DNA of 64,000 bases from Brevundimonas sp. SL130 (lineage in GTDB: Bacteria; Pseudomonadota; Alphaproteobacteria; Caulobacterales; Caulobacteraceae): contig NZ_CP113064.1 of assembly GCF_026625805.1 (NCBI RefSeq), forward strand, positions 930,001 to 994,000, given 5' to 3'. The position numbers and the translations under genes are program-made. Shown here piece after piece: positions 24,433 through 33,427 of this stretch (within the stretch, counting starts at the first letter, position 1; every line of letters begins with the position of its first letter). The notes beneath the pieces are model-generated. The model did not search any database and was not told where the DNA came from. It worked only from the letters and a program-made list of their open reading frames with translations.

Positions 24433-25623
24433 TCAGGCCGCCGCCTTGCGTAGATCGGCGCGCGGATCGGCCGCCGTCTCGGGCGTCAGCGCCTTGCCGA
24501 TCAGGCGGCGCGCCGTGCCGAAGTCGCGCGGCTGGTCCAGGCAGGCGGCGCCGACCAGGGTTCCGGCGCGAAGATAAAGTCGGACCCCGTCCCCGCGTGC
24601 GACCACGCTGTCGGCGACGGAGGGATCGCCGGCGATCTGCAGCATATGTCCGCACTGGGCGGTCCAGAACCAGGGCGTGGGTTCCAGCTCGCCCGGTTGA
24701 CCCAGGATGGCCAGGGCCGCTGCGCGGGCCGAGGTCTGAGCGTGGGCCCAGGTTTCCATCCGGCGCGGGGCGGGGGCGTCGCCGAAGACGCGCAGGGCCA
24801 GGTCTCCGATGGCGAAGACATCGGGGTCGCCCAGCGAGCGATAGTCGGCGTCCACCAGCACGCCCGCGGCGGTCGGCAGGCCGGCGGCCTCGGCCAGCTC
24901 GACGCAGGGGATGATGCCGATGCCGACGACCATCAGGTCGGCGTCCAGCGTCGTTCCGTCGTCGAGGCCGACCGTCAGCCCGCCCGGCCGCTCCGTCACC
25001 GTCTTCAGCGAACGGCCGAGGTGAATCTCGACGCCGATGCGGGCGTGGGCCTCGGCGATCCAGGCGGCGGCGTCGGCGGGGGTGTTGCGCCCCAGCAGGC
25101 GTTCGCCGGCTTCCAGAACCGTCGCCGACAGGCCGAGACCGACCAGGGTCGAAGCGGTCTCGAGCCCGATCACCCCGCCGCCGACGATGACGGCGCGCGC
25201 GCCGGGACGGGCCGCTGCGGCCAGGGTCCGGGCGTCTTCGATCGTGCGCAGATGATGGATCCGCGGATAGTCGGGCGCATCGAGTCGTCGCGCCCGACCG
25301 CCGGTCGCCAGCACCAGTCGATCATACGAAACCTGCGATCCATCTGAGAGCGTGACCCGGCGTGCGTCGCGGTCGATAGCCTGGGCCGAGACGCCCAGCG
25401 TCAGCGTCACTTTCAGCTCTGACCAGCGGTCTTCGTTCGCCAGGTAGACGGGCGAGGCATCGGCCCCGGAAAGGAATTCCTTGGACAATGTGGGGCGTTC
25501 GTAGGGCGGTTCCGCCTCGTCGCCGATCACGCGGATAGAACCGGAAAAGCCAAGTTCCCGCAAAGAGATAGCGGCTGCTCCACCGGCATGTCCGGCGCCG
25601 ATGATGACGATGTTTTCGACCAT
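24433..25623 (-). CDS. GR-type FAD-dependent ferredoxin reductase of the salicylate 5-hydroxylase system
   Basis: A 396-residue flavoprotein starting at the ATG 25623 behind an AGGAGA site. It has an FAD-binding G9-A-G-H-A-G motif, P-P-Y-E-R-P-T-L-S-K (typical of BphA4/rhodocoxin/putidaredoxin reductases), and an NAD-binding V-G-G-G-V-I-G-L-E-T near residue 150. It should pass electrons from NADH to the Rieske ferredoxin encoded across the divergent promoter. There is no 2Fe-2S domain, unlike the NagAa-type reductase normally paired with NagGH. The C-terminal domain (R-R-M-E-T-W-A-H-A, then P-W-F-W-T-A-Q) is the dimer/reductase domain of this class. Confidence 0.9.
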   Translation of the reverse strand: MVENIVIIGAGHAGGAAAISLRELGFSGSIRVIGDEAEPPYERPTLSKEFLSGADASPVYLANEDRWSELKVTLTLGVSAQAIDRDARRVTLSDGSQVSYDRLVLATGGRARRLDAPDYPRIHHLRTIEDARTLAAAARPGARAVIVGGGVIGLETASTLVGLGLSATVLEAGERLLGRNTPADAAAWIAEAHARIGVEIHLGRSLKTVTERPGGLTVGLDDGTTLDADLMVVGIGIIPCVELAEAAGLPTAAGVLVDADYRSLGDPDVFAIGDLALRVFGDAPAPRRMETWAHAQTSARAAALAILGQPGELEPTPWFWTAQCGHMLQIAGDPSVADSVVARGDGVRLYLRAGTLVGAACLDQPRDFGTARRLIGKALTPETAADPRADLRKAAA

Positions 25624-25642
25624 GGTCTGTCTCCTATCGCGC

Positions 25643-25675
25643 TGCACAATATGCAATGCGTTTGACATAGATCAA
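25643..25675. promoter_or_regulatory. Divergent control region with two short palindromes
   Basis: Between the reductase (minus) and nagG-like (plus) genes lie TGCA-caata-TGCA (25643-25655) and TTGA-catagA-TCAA (25662-25675, a TTGACATAGATCAA dyad). They sit where a divergent operon regulator would bind. The nearby IclR protein is the obvious candidate; this is inference from position. Confidence 0.42.
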
Positions 25676-25747
25676 AAACCACGACATCTGTCCGGTCAAC
25701 GGCGACGAGAGTTCGCTGACGACTTTCTGGTTCTGGGAGGCGCGAAA

Positions 25748-26989
25748 ATGAACATTTCCGTCAAACCGCTCGAGGGGCGGATGTGGCCTGCGGACGTCGA
25801 TGCGGCCGTGCCCTACTGGGTCTATACGGATCCTGAAATCTACGCGTCCGAGCTGCAGAAGATCTGGTACGGGCCGCACTGGCTGTATGTCGGCCTGGAG
25901 TGTGAACTGCCGAACGTCGGCGACTGGAAGACCACGACCCTGGGCGAAAAGCCTGTGGTCATGGTTCGGTCAGCCGAGGGCGAAATCTCGGTGGTCGAGA
26001 ACCGCTGCGCCCACAAGGGCGTCAAATTCTGCCAGGCCCGTTTTGGCCATTCGCAAGAACTGATCTGTCCTTATCATCAGTGGTCCTATGCGCTGAACGG
26101 CGACTTGCAGGGCGTGCCCTTCCGTCGCGGCGTCAAGCGTCAGGGCGGCATGCCGGCCGACTTCGACCTGTCGCAGAACGGCCTGCACAAGCTGCGCGTC
26201 GAAGAGGTCAACGGCGTCGTCTGGGCGACCTTCTCGGACGAGACCCCGTCGTTCCGCGAATACCTCGGCGAGCGGTTCTGGAAACACTACATCCGCGTCT
26301 ATGACGGCCGGAAGCTGGAGGTGCTGGGCTATAACCGCCAGCATATTCCCGCGAACTGGAAACAGATGCAGGAGAACATCAAGGACCCGTATCATGCGGG
26401 CCTGCTGCACGTGTTCTTCGCCACCTTCGGCCTGTTCCGGGCCGATCAGAAGTCCGCCGTCGACATTGACGACGAGGGTCGCCACGCCATCCTGATCTCG
26501 CGCAAGGGCGAACAGAAGGCGAGCGAGGCGACGGCCGACATCCGCAATCTGCAGAGCGACCTGGTCCTGGAAGATCCGCGTGTCATGGACGTGGTGCAGG
26601 AGTTTCCGGGCGACGAGACGGTGGGGATGATCACCATCTTCCCGAGCGTGATCCTGCAGCAGCAGATCAACAGTCTGACGACGCGACAGATCGTGCCCAA
26701 GGGGACGAACGGGTTCGACTTCCACTGGACCCACTGGTGCTACGCCGAGGACACGCCGGAGATGCGGCTGCGCCGTACGCGTCAGGCCAATCTGTTCGGC
26801 CCGGCCGGTTTCGTCTCGGCCGACGACGGCGAAGTCCTCGAGATGACCCAGCAGGGCGCGGCTGGTTCGCCCGACAAAAATTTCATCCTCCAGATGGGCG
26901 GGCGCGAGATCGAGTGCACCGACCACCAGGTCACCGAGACGGCTGTGCGCGGCATGTATCGTTACTGGAGAAAGGTCATGGGCCTGTGA
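25748..26989 (+). CDS. nagG: Salicylate 5-hydroxylase, large (Rieske oxygenase) subunit
   Basis: A 413-residue Rieske non-heme iron oxygenase alpha subunit. The Rieske ligands are C87-A-H89 and C107-P-Y-H110. The mononuclear iron site is D213-P-Y-H216-A-G-L-L-H221 with a late Asp (S-A-D-D-G-E). Blocks such as L-Q-G-V-P-F-R-R-G-V-K and F-G-P-A-G-F-V-S-A-D-D-G-E match salicylate 5-hydroxylase NagG of naphthalene degraders, which converts salicylate to gentisate. The ATG at 25748 follows a GGGAGG site. It is first in a tightly packed operon that continues with the small subunit, ferredoxin and gentisate enzymes. Confidence 0.9.
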   Translation: MNISVKPLEGRMWPADVDAAVPYWVYTDPEIYASELQKIWYGPHWLYVGLECELPNVGDWKTTTLGEKPVVMVRSAEGEISVVENRCAHKGVKFCQARFGHSQELICPYHQWSYALNGDLQGVPFRRGVKRQGGMPADFDLSQNGLHKLRVEEVNGVVWATFSDETPSFREYLGERFWKHYIRVYDGRKLEVLGYNRQHIPANWKQMQENIKDPYHAGLLHVFFATFGLFRADQKSAVDIDDEGRHAILISRKGEQKASEATADIRNLQSDLVLEDPRVMDVVQEFPGDETVGMITIFPSVILQQQINSLTTRQIVPKGTNGFDFHWTHWCYAEDTPEMRLRRTRQANLFGPAGFVSADDGEVLEMTQQGAAGSPDKNFILQMGGREIECTDHQVTETAVRGMYRYWRKVMGL

Positions 26990-27492
26990 GCACGTCCGTT
27001 CTCGAACGCTCCGTCGAAGGTCAGGGCGTGATCACGCGCGATGCGATCCGCGACCTCTACGACGACTATTACGCCGTGCTGGACGATGTGCGGCTGCACG
27101 ACTGGCCGGAGTTCTTCACCGAGGACTGCCTGTATCGGGTGATCCCGCGTGAGAATTACGAAGCCGGCTATTCGCTGTGCACCATGCAGGCCGAAAGCCG
27201 GGGCATGCTGAAGGACCGGGTCACCGGCCTGACGCGCACCCAGATGTATGCGCCGCGCTATTATCGTCGCTTCCCGACTGCGCCGAGCATCGTCGGCGAG
27301 GACGGCGGGGCGGTGCTGACGCGGCACAATCTGCTGCTGGTCCAGACCTTGATCGACAAGACGTCCGAGATCGTCCTGTCCGCCGTGTGTCACGACCGCG
27401 TGGTGCGCGATGGCGACCGGCTGCGGTTCGCCAAGCGGATCGTCGTCTTTGATTCCGAAATGATCCCCAACAGTCTCGTGTACCCCGCATGA
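26986..27492 (+). CDS. nagH: Salicylate 5-hydroxylase, small subunit
   Basis: A 168-residue beta subunit of the ring-hydroxylating oxygenase (SnoaL-like fold). D-D-Y-Y-A-V-L-D-D and L-H-D-W-P-E-F-F-T-E-D-C-L-Y are typical. The GTG start at 26986 overlaps the nagG stop (GTGA), so translation is coupled and equal amounts of the two subunits are expected. The beta subunit is structural for the alpha3beta3 hexamer. Confidence 0.9.
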   Translation: MSTSVLERSVEGQGVITRDAIRDLYDDYYAVLDDVRLHDWPEFFTEDCLYRVIPRENYEAGYSLCTMQAESRGMLKDRVTGLTRTQMYAPRYYRRFPTAPSIVGEDGGAVLTRHNLLLVQTLIDKTSEIVLSAVCHDRVVRDGDRLRFAKRIVVFDSEMIPNSLVYPA

Positions 27493-27818
27493 CCGATACA
27501 GCGACTCTGACCTGGCAGCCCACCGTGGCGCCGTCCGATCTCGAACAATATGGCGTGGCCCAGGCCGTCGTCGGCGGCCTGAAGGTCGCCCTCTACGCCG
27601 TCGAAGGCGACTATTACGCCACCGCCGACCTGTGCACCCACGGCGCCGCCAGTCTGGCCGACGGCTACCTGGACGGCGACCTGATCGAGTGCCCGCTGCA
27701 CCAGGGCGTCTTCAATGTGAAGACGGGCGAAGCCGTCGGCGCACCCTGCACCGTGGCGGTCAGAACCTTCCCGGTGAAGCTGCAAGACGGCCTGCTCCAC
27801 GTCGGCGTGGAGGCTTGA
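27489..27818 (+). CDS. Rieske-type ferredoxin of the salicylate 5-hydroxylase system
   Basis: A 109-residue protein with Rieske ligands C49-T-H51 and C68-P-L-H71. It carries electrons from the GR-type reductase to the NagGH oxygenase and is equivalent to NagAb. It overlaps the small-subunit stop by 4 bp (ATGA). The absence of a signal peptide fits a cytoplasmic carrier. Confidence 0.92.
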   Translation: MTDTATLTWQPTVAPSDLEQYGVAQAVVGGLKVALYAVEGDYYATADLCTHGAASLADGYLDGDLIECPLHQGVFNVKTGEAVGAPCTVAVRTFPVKLQDGLLHVGVEA

Positions 27819-27820
27819 TC

Positions 27821-28882
27821 ATGGACGGCGCCCAACCCCTGAAGAACGACCAGCAGGCGCAGCTGGAGACCCTATATCAGCAGATGGAGCCGGAAGGCCT
27901 CTATCCGCTTTGGGAGAAGCTGGCCGCCCTGGTGCTGCCCCGGCCGGACAGCCCGGCCAAGGTGCACAAATGGTCCTATGACAATGCCCGCGACTATCTG
28001 ATGCGCGCGGGGGACCTGATCAGCGCCAAACAGGCCGAGCGCCGGGTGCTGATCCTGGAAAATCCCGGCCTGCCTGGGCTTTCGGGCATCACGCCCAGCC
28101 TCTATGCCGGCCTGCAACTGATCCTCCCCGGAGAAGTGGCGCCGTCGCACCGACACACCCAGTCGGCCCTGCGCTTTGTGATCGAGGGCGACGGCGCCTA
28201 TACGGCCGTCGATGGCGAGAAGGCGATCATGCGCCCGTTCGACCTGGTGCTGACGCCGGGCGGACAGTGGCATGACCACAGCAACCCGACCGAGACGCCG
28301 ATGATCTGGCTGGACGGCCTGGACATCCCGACCGTGCGCCATTTCGACGCCAGTTTCGCCGAGGGCTACAGCGAGGACCAGTATCCGGAACAGGTTCCGC
28401 CGGGCGACAGCCTGAACCGCTATGGCCGCAACATGCGTCCGCTGAAGGGACATACGGCCGATCGTCGTCCGTCGCATCAGCCGCTGTTCCACTATCCCTA
28501 TGCCGACTGGCGTCCGGCTCTGGACGGGCTGGCCAACAGCGGCGCCGAGCCCGATCCGCATCTGGGCCACGCGCTGGAGTTTCTGAACCCCGTCAACGGC
28601 GGGCCGGTCATGGCGACCATCTCGGCCCATGTCCGTCTGATGCCGGCCGGGTTCGAGACCCAGCCGCGCCGCTCGACCGACGGCACCATCTTCGTGGTGG
28701 TCGAAGGTCAGGGCGAGGCGGTGATCGAGGGCGAGACCATCGTCCTGAACCCCCGTGACATCCTGGTCGTGCCGTCCTGGAAACAGGTGGTGTTCAAGGC
28801 CGAAAGCCAGCTGGTCCTGTTCGGTTATTCGGACAAGGCCTGCCAGGAAAAGTTGAACCTCTACAGAGAAGAAAACGCATGA
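27821..28882 (+). CDS. nagI: Gentisate 1,2-dioxygenase
   Basis: A 353-residue bicupin. The first cupin carries the iron ligands H110-x-H112 and H151, with the block A-L-R-F-V-I-E-G-D-G-A-Y-T between them. A second cupin (F-E-T-Q-P-R-R-S-T-D-G-T-I) lacks the histidines, as in other gentisate dioxygenases. It opens the gentisate ring to maleylpyruvate using O2 and Fe(II). The ATG at 27821 lies 2 bp after the ferredoxin stop. Confidence 0.92.
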   Translation: MDGAQPLKNDQQAQLETLYQQMEPEGLYPLWEKLAALVLPRPDSPAKVHKWSYDNARDYLMRAGDLISAKQAERRVLILENPGLPGLSGITPSLYAGLQLILPGEVAPSHRHTQSALRFVIEGDGAYTAVDGEKAIMRPFDLVLTPGGQWHDHSNPTETPMIWLDGLDIPTVRHFDASFAEGYSEDQYPEQVPPGDSLNRYGRNMRPLKGHTADRRPSHQPLFHYPYADWRPALDGLANSGAEPDPHLGHALEFLNPVNGGPVMATISAHVRLMPAGFETQPRRSTDGTIFVVVEGQGEAVIEGETIVLNPRDILVVPSWKQVVFKAESQLVLFGYSDKACQEKLNLYREENA

Positions 28883-29577
28883 GCCTGCTGTTCCAACCGC
28901 AAGCGCCGGTTCTCGCCCCGACTTCGACGGGCGATGATTTCCCGGTGCGCCGCATTCTTTGCGTCGGCCGCAACTATGCCGCCCATGCCCGTGAGATGGG
29001 CCGCGATCCGGATCGCGAGCCGCCCTTCTTCTTCACTGCCTGGGCCGAGACGGTCGTGCCGAACGGTTCGACCATCGCCTATCCGCAACAGACGGGCGAC
29101 TTCCACTACGAAGCCGAACTGGTCGTCGCCATCGGCAAGTCCGGCCGCGACGTCTCGGTCGATACGGCCATGGATCATGTCTGGGGTTACGCCGCCGGTC
29201 TGGACATGACGCGCCGTGACTTGCAGCTGGCCGCTCGCGCCCAGGGCCGTCCGTGGGATACGGGCAAGAATGTCGAACAGTCGTCGCCGCTGGGTCTGAT
29301 CCAGAAGGCCGGCGAGGGCGATTTCGACCCGACCAAGGGGTCGATCAAACTGACCGTCAACGGCGAAGTGAAACAGGACGCCGATCTGGCCGACCTGATC
29401 TGGCCGGTGGCCGACATCGTCGCCTTCGCGTCCAGCCTGTGGCGTCTCGAACCCGGCGACCTGATCTACACCGGCACCCCTGCGGGCGTCGGCGCGGTGG
29501 TCGAGGGCGACGAGATGACCGTGACTATCGACGGCCTCGAACCGCTGAACATTAAAGTCGGCCCCAAGGCCGCCTGA
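28879..29577 (+). CDS. nagK: Fumarylpyruvate hydrolase (FAH family)
   Basis: A 232-residue fumarylacetoacetate-hydrolase-fold protein. V-G-R-N-Y-A-A-H-A-R-E-M, then H-Y-E-A-E-L-V-V-A-I (metal-binding glutamates), and late Y-T-G-T-P-A-G-V-G are diagnostic. In gentisate operons this enzyme splits fumarylpyruvate into fumarate and pyruvate, the last pathway step. It overlaps the dioxygenase stop by 4 bp (ATGA). Confidence 0.9.
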   Translation: MSLLFQPQAPVLAPTSTGDDFPVRRILCVGRNYAAHAREMGRDPDREPPFFFTAWAETVVPNGSTIAYPQQTGDFHYEAELVVAIGKSGRDVSVDTAMDHVWGYAAGLDMTRRDLQLAARAQGRPWDTGKNVEQSSPLGLIQKAGEGDFDPTKGSIKLTVNGEVKQDADLADLIWPVADIVAFASSLWRLEPGDLIYTGTPAGVGAVVEGDEMTVTIDGLEPLNIKVGPKAA

Positions 29578-29654
29578 ACAACAAGTCCAACATCAATGAT
29601 TGGGACGAAGCGGGCGCAAGATCCGCACGTTTCTCTAGGGATAGGAAACCCACA

Positions 29655-30989
29655 ATGGCTACTCTAGAAGCGACCGGCGGCAGCGCCGTCGTCGATCGGG
29701 CCAAGTTTGGTTCGTTGCAGTTCGGCGTTACGGCGCTGTGTTTCGTCATCGCCATGTTGGACGGCTTCGACACCCAGTCGATCGCCTTCGTGGCGCCGAG
29801 GATCGCCGAGGACTGGGGTCTGACCCCGGCCGCCTTCGGTCCGATCTTCTCGGTCGGCCTGCTGGGCCTGACCATCGGGGCCTTCGTGCTGAGCCCCGCC
29901 GCCGACAAGTTCGGCCGCAAGACCATCATCCTGATCTCGACGGCGATTTTCGGCGTTTTCGCTCTGCTGACCGCGACGGCGACGAACCTGGAACATCTGC
30001 TGATCTATCGCCTGCTGACCGGCATCGGCCTGGGCGCCGCCATGCCCAATATCATCGCCCTGACCAGCGAATATGCGCCGCAACGACTGCGGGCGACGCT
30101 GGTGACGGTCATGTTCTGCGGCTTCCCGCTGGGCTCGACCATCGGCGGCCTGGGATCGACCTGGCTGATCGCCAACTGGGACTGGCATTCGGTCTTCGTG
30201 GTCGGCGGGGTGTTGCCGCTGCTGCTCCTGCCGGTGCTCTATTTCATGCTGCCGGAATCGGTCCGTTTCCTGGTGGCCCGCGACGCGCCGGAAAGCCGGA
30301 TCGCGCCCATCGTTAAACGCATCGACCCCGACGCCTCCACCCAGGCCTTCATCCAGGGCCTGAAGGACGAGCATTCGTCGGCGGCCAAGGGTTTCTCGGT
30401 CTTCCAACTGTTTCGTGAAGGCCGCGCGCCGGTCACGGGCCTGCTGTGGGTCGCCTTCTTCATGAACCTGTTGGTCATGTACTTCCTGGTGAACTGGCTG
30501 CCGACCCTGCTGAAGGGCGCGGGCCTGCCCCTGTCCCTGGCCATCCTGTCTACTTCGACCCTGAACCTGGGGGGCGTCGTCGGCGCCATCGCCCTGGGCC
30601 GCCTGATCGACAAGCGCAGCCCCTATATCGTGCTGGGTGCGGCCTATGCGGCCTCGGCGGTCTTCATCGCCGTCATCGCCTTCGGCGGCGTGAACCTGAC
30701 CGTCCTGCTGATCGGCGCGGCCCTGTCCGGCTTCGGCGTCGTCGGCGCCCAGATCGGCTGCAACGCCCTGGCCGCCTCGGTCTATCCGACCGCCATCCGC
30801 GCCACCGGCGTGGGTTGGGCCCTGGGCGTCGGCCGGATCGGCGCCATCGTCGGCCCGCTGGTCGGGGGCATGCTGTTAGCCGCCGCATGGTCGCCGCAGA
30901 ACATCATCCTGATGGCCGTCATCCCGGCGCTCATCGCTTCTCTCGCCGTCCTGGTTCTGGGCGGCGTGCGCAAGAAGACCGGAGCCTGA
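29655..30989 (+). CDS. Aromatic acid:H+ symporter (AAHS family MFS transporter)
   Basis: A 444-residue, 12-helix MFS protein. M-L-D-G-F-D-T-Q-S-I in helix 1 is the AAHS signature whose aspartates are needed for transport in PcaK and BenK. The MFS loop motif D-K-F-G-R-K follows helix 2. It probably imports salicylate or gentisate at the inner membrane. A 77-bp gap separates it from nagK; it is still in line with the operon. Confidence 0.88.
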   Translation: MATLEATGGSAVVDRAKFGSLQFGVTALCFVIAMLDGFDTQSIAFVAPRIAEDWGLTPAAFGPIFSVGLLGLTIGAFVLSPAADKFGRKTIILISTAIFGVFALLTATATNLEHLLIYRLLTGIGLGAAMPNIIALTSEYAPQRLRATLVTVMFCGFPLGSTIGGLGSTWLIANWDWHSVFVVGGVLPLLLLPVLYFMLPESVRFLVARDAPESRIAPIVKRIDPDASTQAFIQGLKDEHSSAAKGFSVFQLFREGRAPVTGLLWVAFFMNLLVMYFLVNWLPTLLKGAGLPLSLAILSTSTLNLGGVVGAIALGRLIDKRSPYIVLGAAYAASAVFIAVIAFGGVNLTVLLIGAALSGFGVVGAQIGCNALAASVYPTAIRATGVGWALGVGRIGAIVGPLVGGMLLAAAWSPQNIILMAVIPALIASLAVLVLGGVRKKTGA

Positions 30990-30993
30990 ACCC

Positions 30994-31623
30994 ATGATCC
31001 TGCACGGCTATTTCCGCTCCACCGCGTCGTGGCGCGTGCGGATCGCCCTGGGCCTCAAGGGGCTCGCCGCAGACCAGGTGTCGCATCACCTGCGCCGCGG
31101 CGAGCAGCGGGCGCCCACCTATCTGGCGCTCAACCCGCAGGGGCTGACGCCGGCCTTCGTCACCGATGACGGCGCGGTCCTGACCCAGTCCCTGGCCATC
31201 TGCGAGTATCTGGACGAGATCCACCCCGAGCCGGCCTTCCTGCCGCGTGACCCGGTGGCGCGCGCCCAGGTGCGGGCCGTGGCCCAGGCCATCGCCTGCG
31301 ACATCCACCCGGTGCAGAACCTGAAGATCCTGCAGCGTCTTCGTGACCTGGGTCAGCCCGAGGAGGTCGTCACGGCCTGGGCCGCCGGGGTCATTGAAGA
31401 GGGGCTGGAAGCGGTGGAGACGCTTCTGGCCGAGGCCGAGGGCCCGTTCGCCTTCGGCGCCCAGCCGGGCCTGGCCGACATCTGCATCGTGCCGCAACTG
31501 GGCAATGCCCGCCGCTTCGGCGTGGAACTGCGCTGGCCCCGCCTCAACGCCATCGAGGCCGCCTGCCTGGAACTCGACGCCTTCCGTAACGCCGTACCCG
31601 GCGTCCAGCCGGACGCCGAATAA
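30994..31623 (+). CDS. nagL: Maleylpyruvate isomerase (zeta-class GST-like)
   Basis: A 209-residue glutathione transferase fold protein. F-R-S-T-A-S-W-R-V-R-I-A-L is the zeta-class active-site motif; N-P-Q-G-L-T-P-A-F and Q-S-L-A-I-C-E-Y-L-D-E follow. In the gentisate pathway it isomerises maleylpyruvate to fumarylpyruvate with glutathione. It starts 4 bp after the transporter stop. Confidence 0.9.
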   Translation: MILHGYFRSTASWRVRIALGLKGLAADQVSHHLRRGEQRAPTYLALNPQGLTPAFVTDDGAVLTQSLAICEYLDEIHPEPAFLPRDPVARAQVRAVAQAIACDIHPVQNLKILQRLRDLGQPEEVVTAWAAGVIEEGLEAVETLLAEAEGPFAFGAQPGLADICIVPQLGNARRFGVELRWPRLNAIEAACLELDAFRNAVPGVQPDAE

Positions 31624-31682
31624 CGCCCTGACCATTCGATGCGCGCCCGGAACCAACCGGGCGGCTCACCCTGGAGGAACCC

Positions 31683-33188
31683 ATGCTGCTCTCGACCACG
31701 GCGGCCGCCGCGCTGCTGTCCGCAACCCTGCCCGTCAATCCGGCTGTGACCGACGTCACGCGCGAGACCGGGGCGTCCGCCCCTCCGGTCGTCGTCGAAC
31801 AGGCCCAGCCGCAGTCGGCGCCGCCGCTCAGCGGCCAGTCGCCGGCTCAGTCCGCCGCGCCGTCGGCGGCGAGCCCGCCCATCGTCTTCAAGCCGCTCAA
31901 CTATGACGACGATTGGACCCGTTTGCGTGATCCGGCCAAGCGCACCTCGCCCTGGGCCGATCTGAAATACATTCCCGTCGGCGAGAACGGCTGGCTGAGC
32001 CTGGGCGGCGAGGGCCGCTGGCGCGCCGAATATCGCGGCAACGAAAGGTTCGGCCGGGGCCTGCAGGACGATGACGGCGATCTGCAGCAACGCCTGCGCC
32101 TGTGGGCAGACCTGCACGCCACGCCGAATCTGCGCGTCTTTGTCGAGCTTCAGGACGGCCGAACGACCGGCCTGGACAGTGGCGAAGCGGTCATTGAGGA
32201 AAGCCGCACCGATGTGCACCAGGCCTTCGTCGAGACGAAACAGGTCTTGGGCGACGGCGCGCTGAAGGTCCGTGTCGGTCGTCAGGAGTTCGGCGTCGGC
32301 GTGTTCCGCATCATCGAGCCGCGTGAGGGCTCCAACGCCCGTACCGCCTTCGACATGACGCGGATCATGTACGACCGCCCGACCGGCTGGTCCGGCGGAC
32401 TGTTCGCCGGCTATGCGCTGCGTGAGAGCAAGGCTTCTTTCGACGATGCGACCAACTACGACTACCGGCTCTATGGCGTCACGGCGTCGCGCCGGCTGGG
32501 CGCGGGCCCCAATGCGCCCCGGCTGGAACTGTTTTACGCCAACACCGACCGCCTGGGTCTGGCCTTCGACACCGGCGTCGCGGGGCGGGATCAGCGAGAC
32601 ACGGCTTCCGTTCGCCTGGATGGTCGGGTTGCGCCCTGGGACTATGATGTCGAGGGCGTGATCCAGCGCGGTGATTATCGCGGGCTGGATATCGAGGCCT
32701 GGTATGTGTCGGGCACGGTCGGTCGGACCTTCGATCATCGCTGGGCGCCGCGCGTGGCTTTGCGCATCGACGCCGCCTCGGGCGACAAGGATCGCACCGA
32801 CAATGTCCAGAACACCTATAACGCCTTGTATGTGCCGCCGATCTCGCTGCGCACTGACTTCAACGTCTCCAACCTGATCAGCATCCAGCCTCAGGTCACC
32901 TTCCGGCCCCTGCCCAAGACCACGATCGGACTGTCGACGGCGGGCTTGTGGCGCCAGAGCAAGAAGGACGGCGTCTATCTGGTGTCGGGCGCGGCTTTGC
33001 GCGCCGGTACCGAAGGCGAGTCCGCCTATGTCGGTTGGCGCTATGCGGGGTTCGTCACCTACGCCGTCAACCCGTTCGTCAGCGTGTCCGGCGTGGCCAA
33101 TTACACCGTGTCCGGCGACTTCCTGAAGGAGAGCGGCGTGGCTGAGGATCAGTCCTATCTGGGCCTGATCCTGACCGCGAAATTCTGA
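31683..33188 (+). CDS. Outer-membrane porin of the alginate-export (AlgE-like) family
   Basis: A 501-residue protein behind a GGAGG site. A signal-like N-terminus is followed by a Pro/Ser/Ala-rich segment (residues 30-60). From about residue 66 comes a barrel with W-T-R-L-R-D-P-A-K-R, W-L-S-L-G-G-E-G-R-W-R and D-V-H-Q-A-F-V-E-T, typical of the alginate export domain, ending in F. Such porins are common beside aromatic-acid pathways, and it likely passes salicylate across the outer membrane. It is last in the operon. Confidence 0.82.
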   Translation: MLLSTTAAAALLSATLPVNPAVTDVTRETGASAPPVVVEQAQPQSAPPLSGQSPAQSAAPSAASPPIVFKPLNYDDDWTRLRDPAKRTSPWADLKYIPVGENGWLSLGGEGRWRAEYRGNERFGRGLQDDDGDLQQRLRLWADLHATPNLRVFVELQDGRTTGLDSGEAVIEESRTDVHQAFVETKQVLGDGALKVRVGRQEFGVGVFRIIEPREGSNARTAFDMTRIMYDRPTGWSGGLFAGYALRESKASFDDATNYDYRLYGVTASRRLGAGPNAPRLELFYANTDRLGLAFDTGVAGRDQRDTASVRLDGRVAPWDYDVEGVIQRGDYRGLDIEAWYVSGTVGRTFDHRWAPRVALRIDAASGDKDRTDNVQNTYNALYVPPISLRTDFNVSNLISIQPQVTFRPLPKTTIGLSTAGLWRQSKKDGVYLVSGAALRAGTEGESAYVGWRYAGFVTYAVNPFVSVSGVANYTVSGDFLKESGVAEDQSYLGLILTAKF

Positions 33189-33427
33189 CGAAAGGGGAGG
33201 GCCGGACGACCCGACTGCGACCCAGGCCGCAGCACACGCCGATCATCATGGCCCTCCTTATCTCTACCGCCACGACCCCAGGTCTGGCCCGCCGGCGACG
33301 ACGCGGCCAACGGCCTCCCGCTTGAAAGAAGCCGGGAAGTTCCGGGGTTGAACCGTCGTGAGACACGCCTCTCCAGCTCTGAAAAACGAGCATGGGCGTC
33401 CATTGACGCGAGGGGGGATCAGACCGA

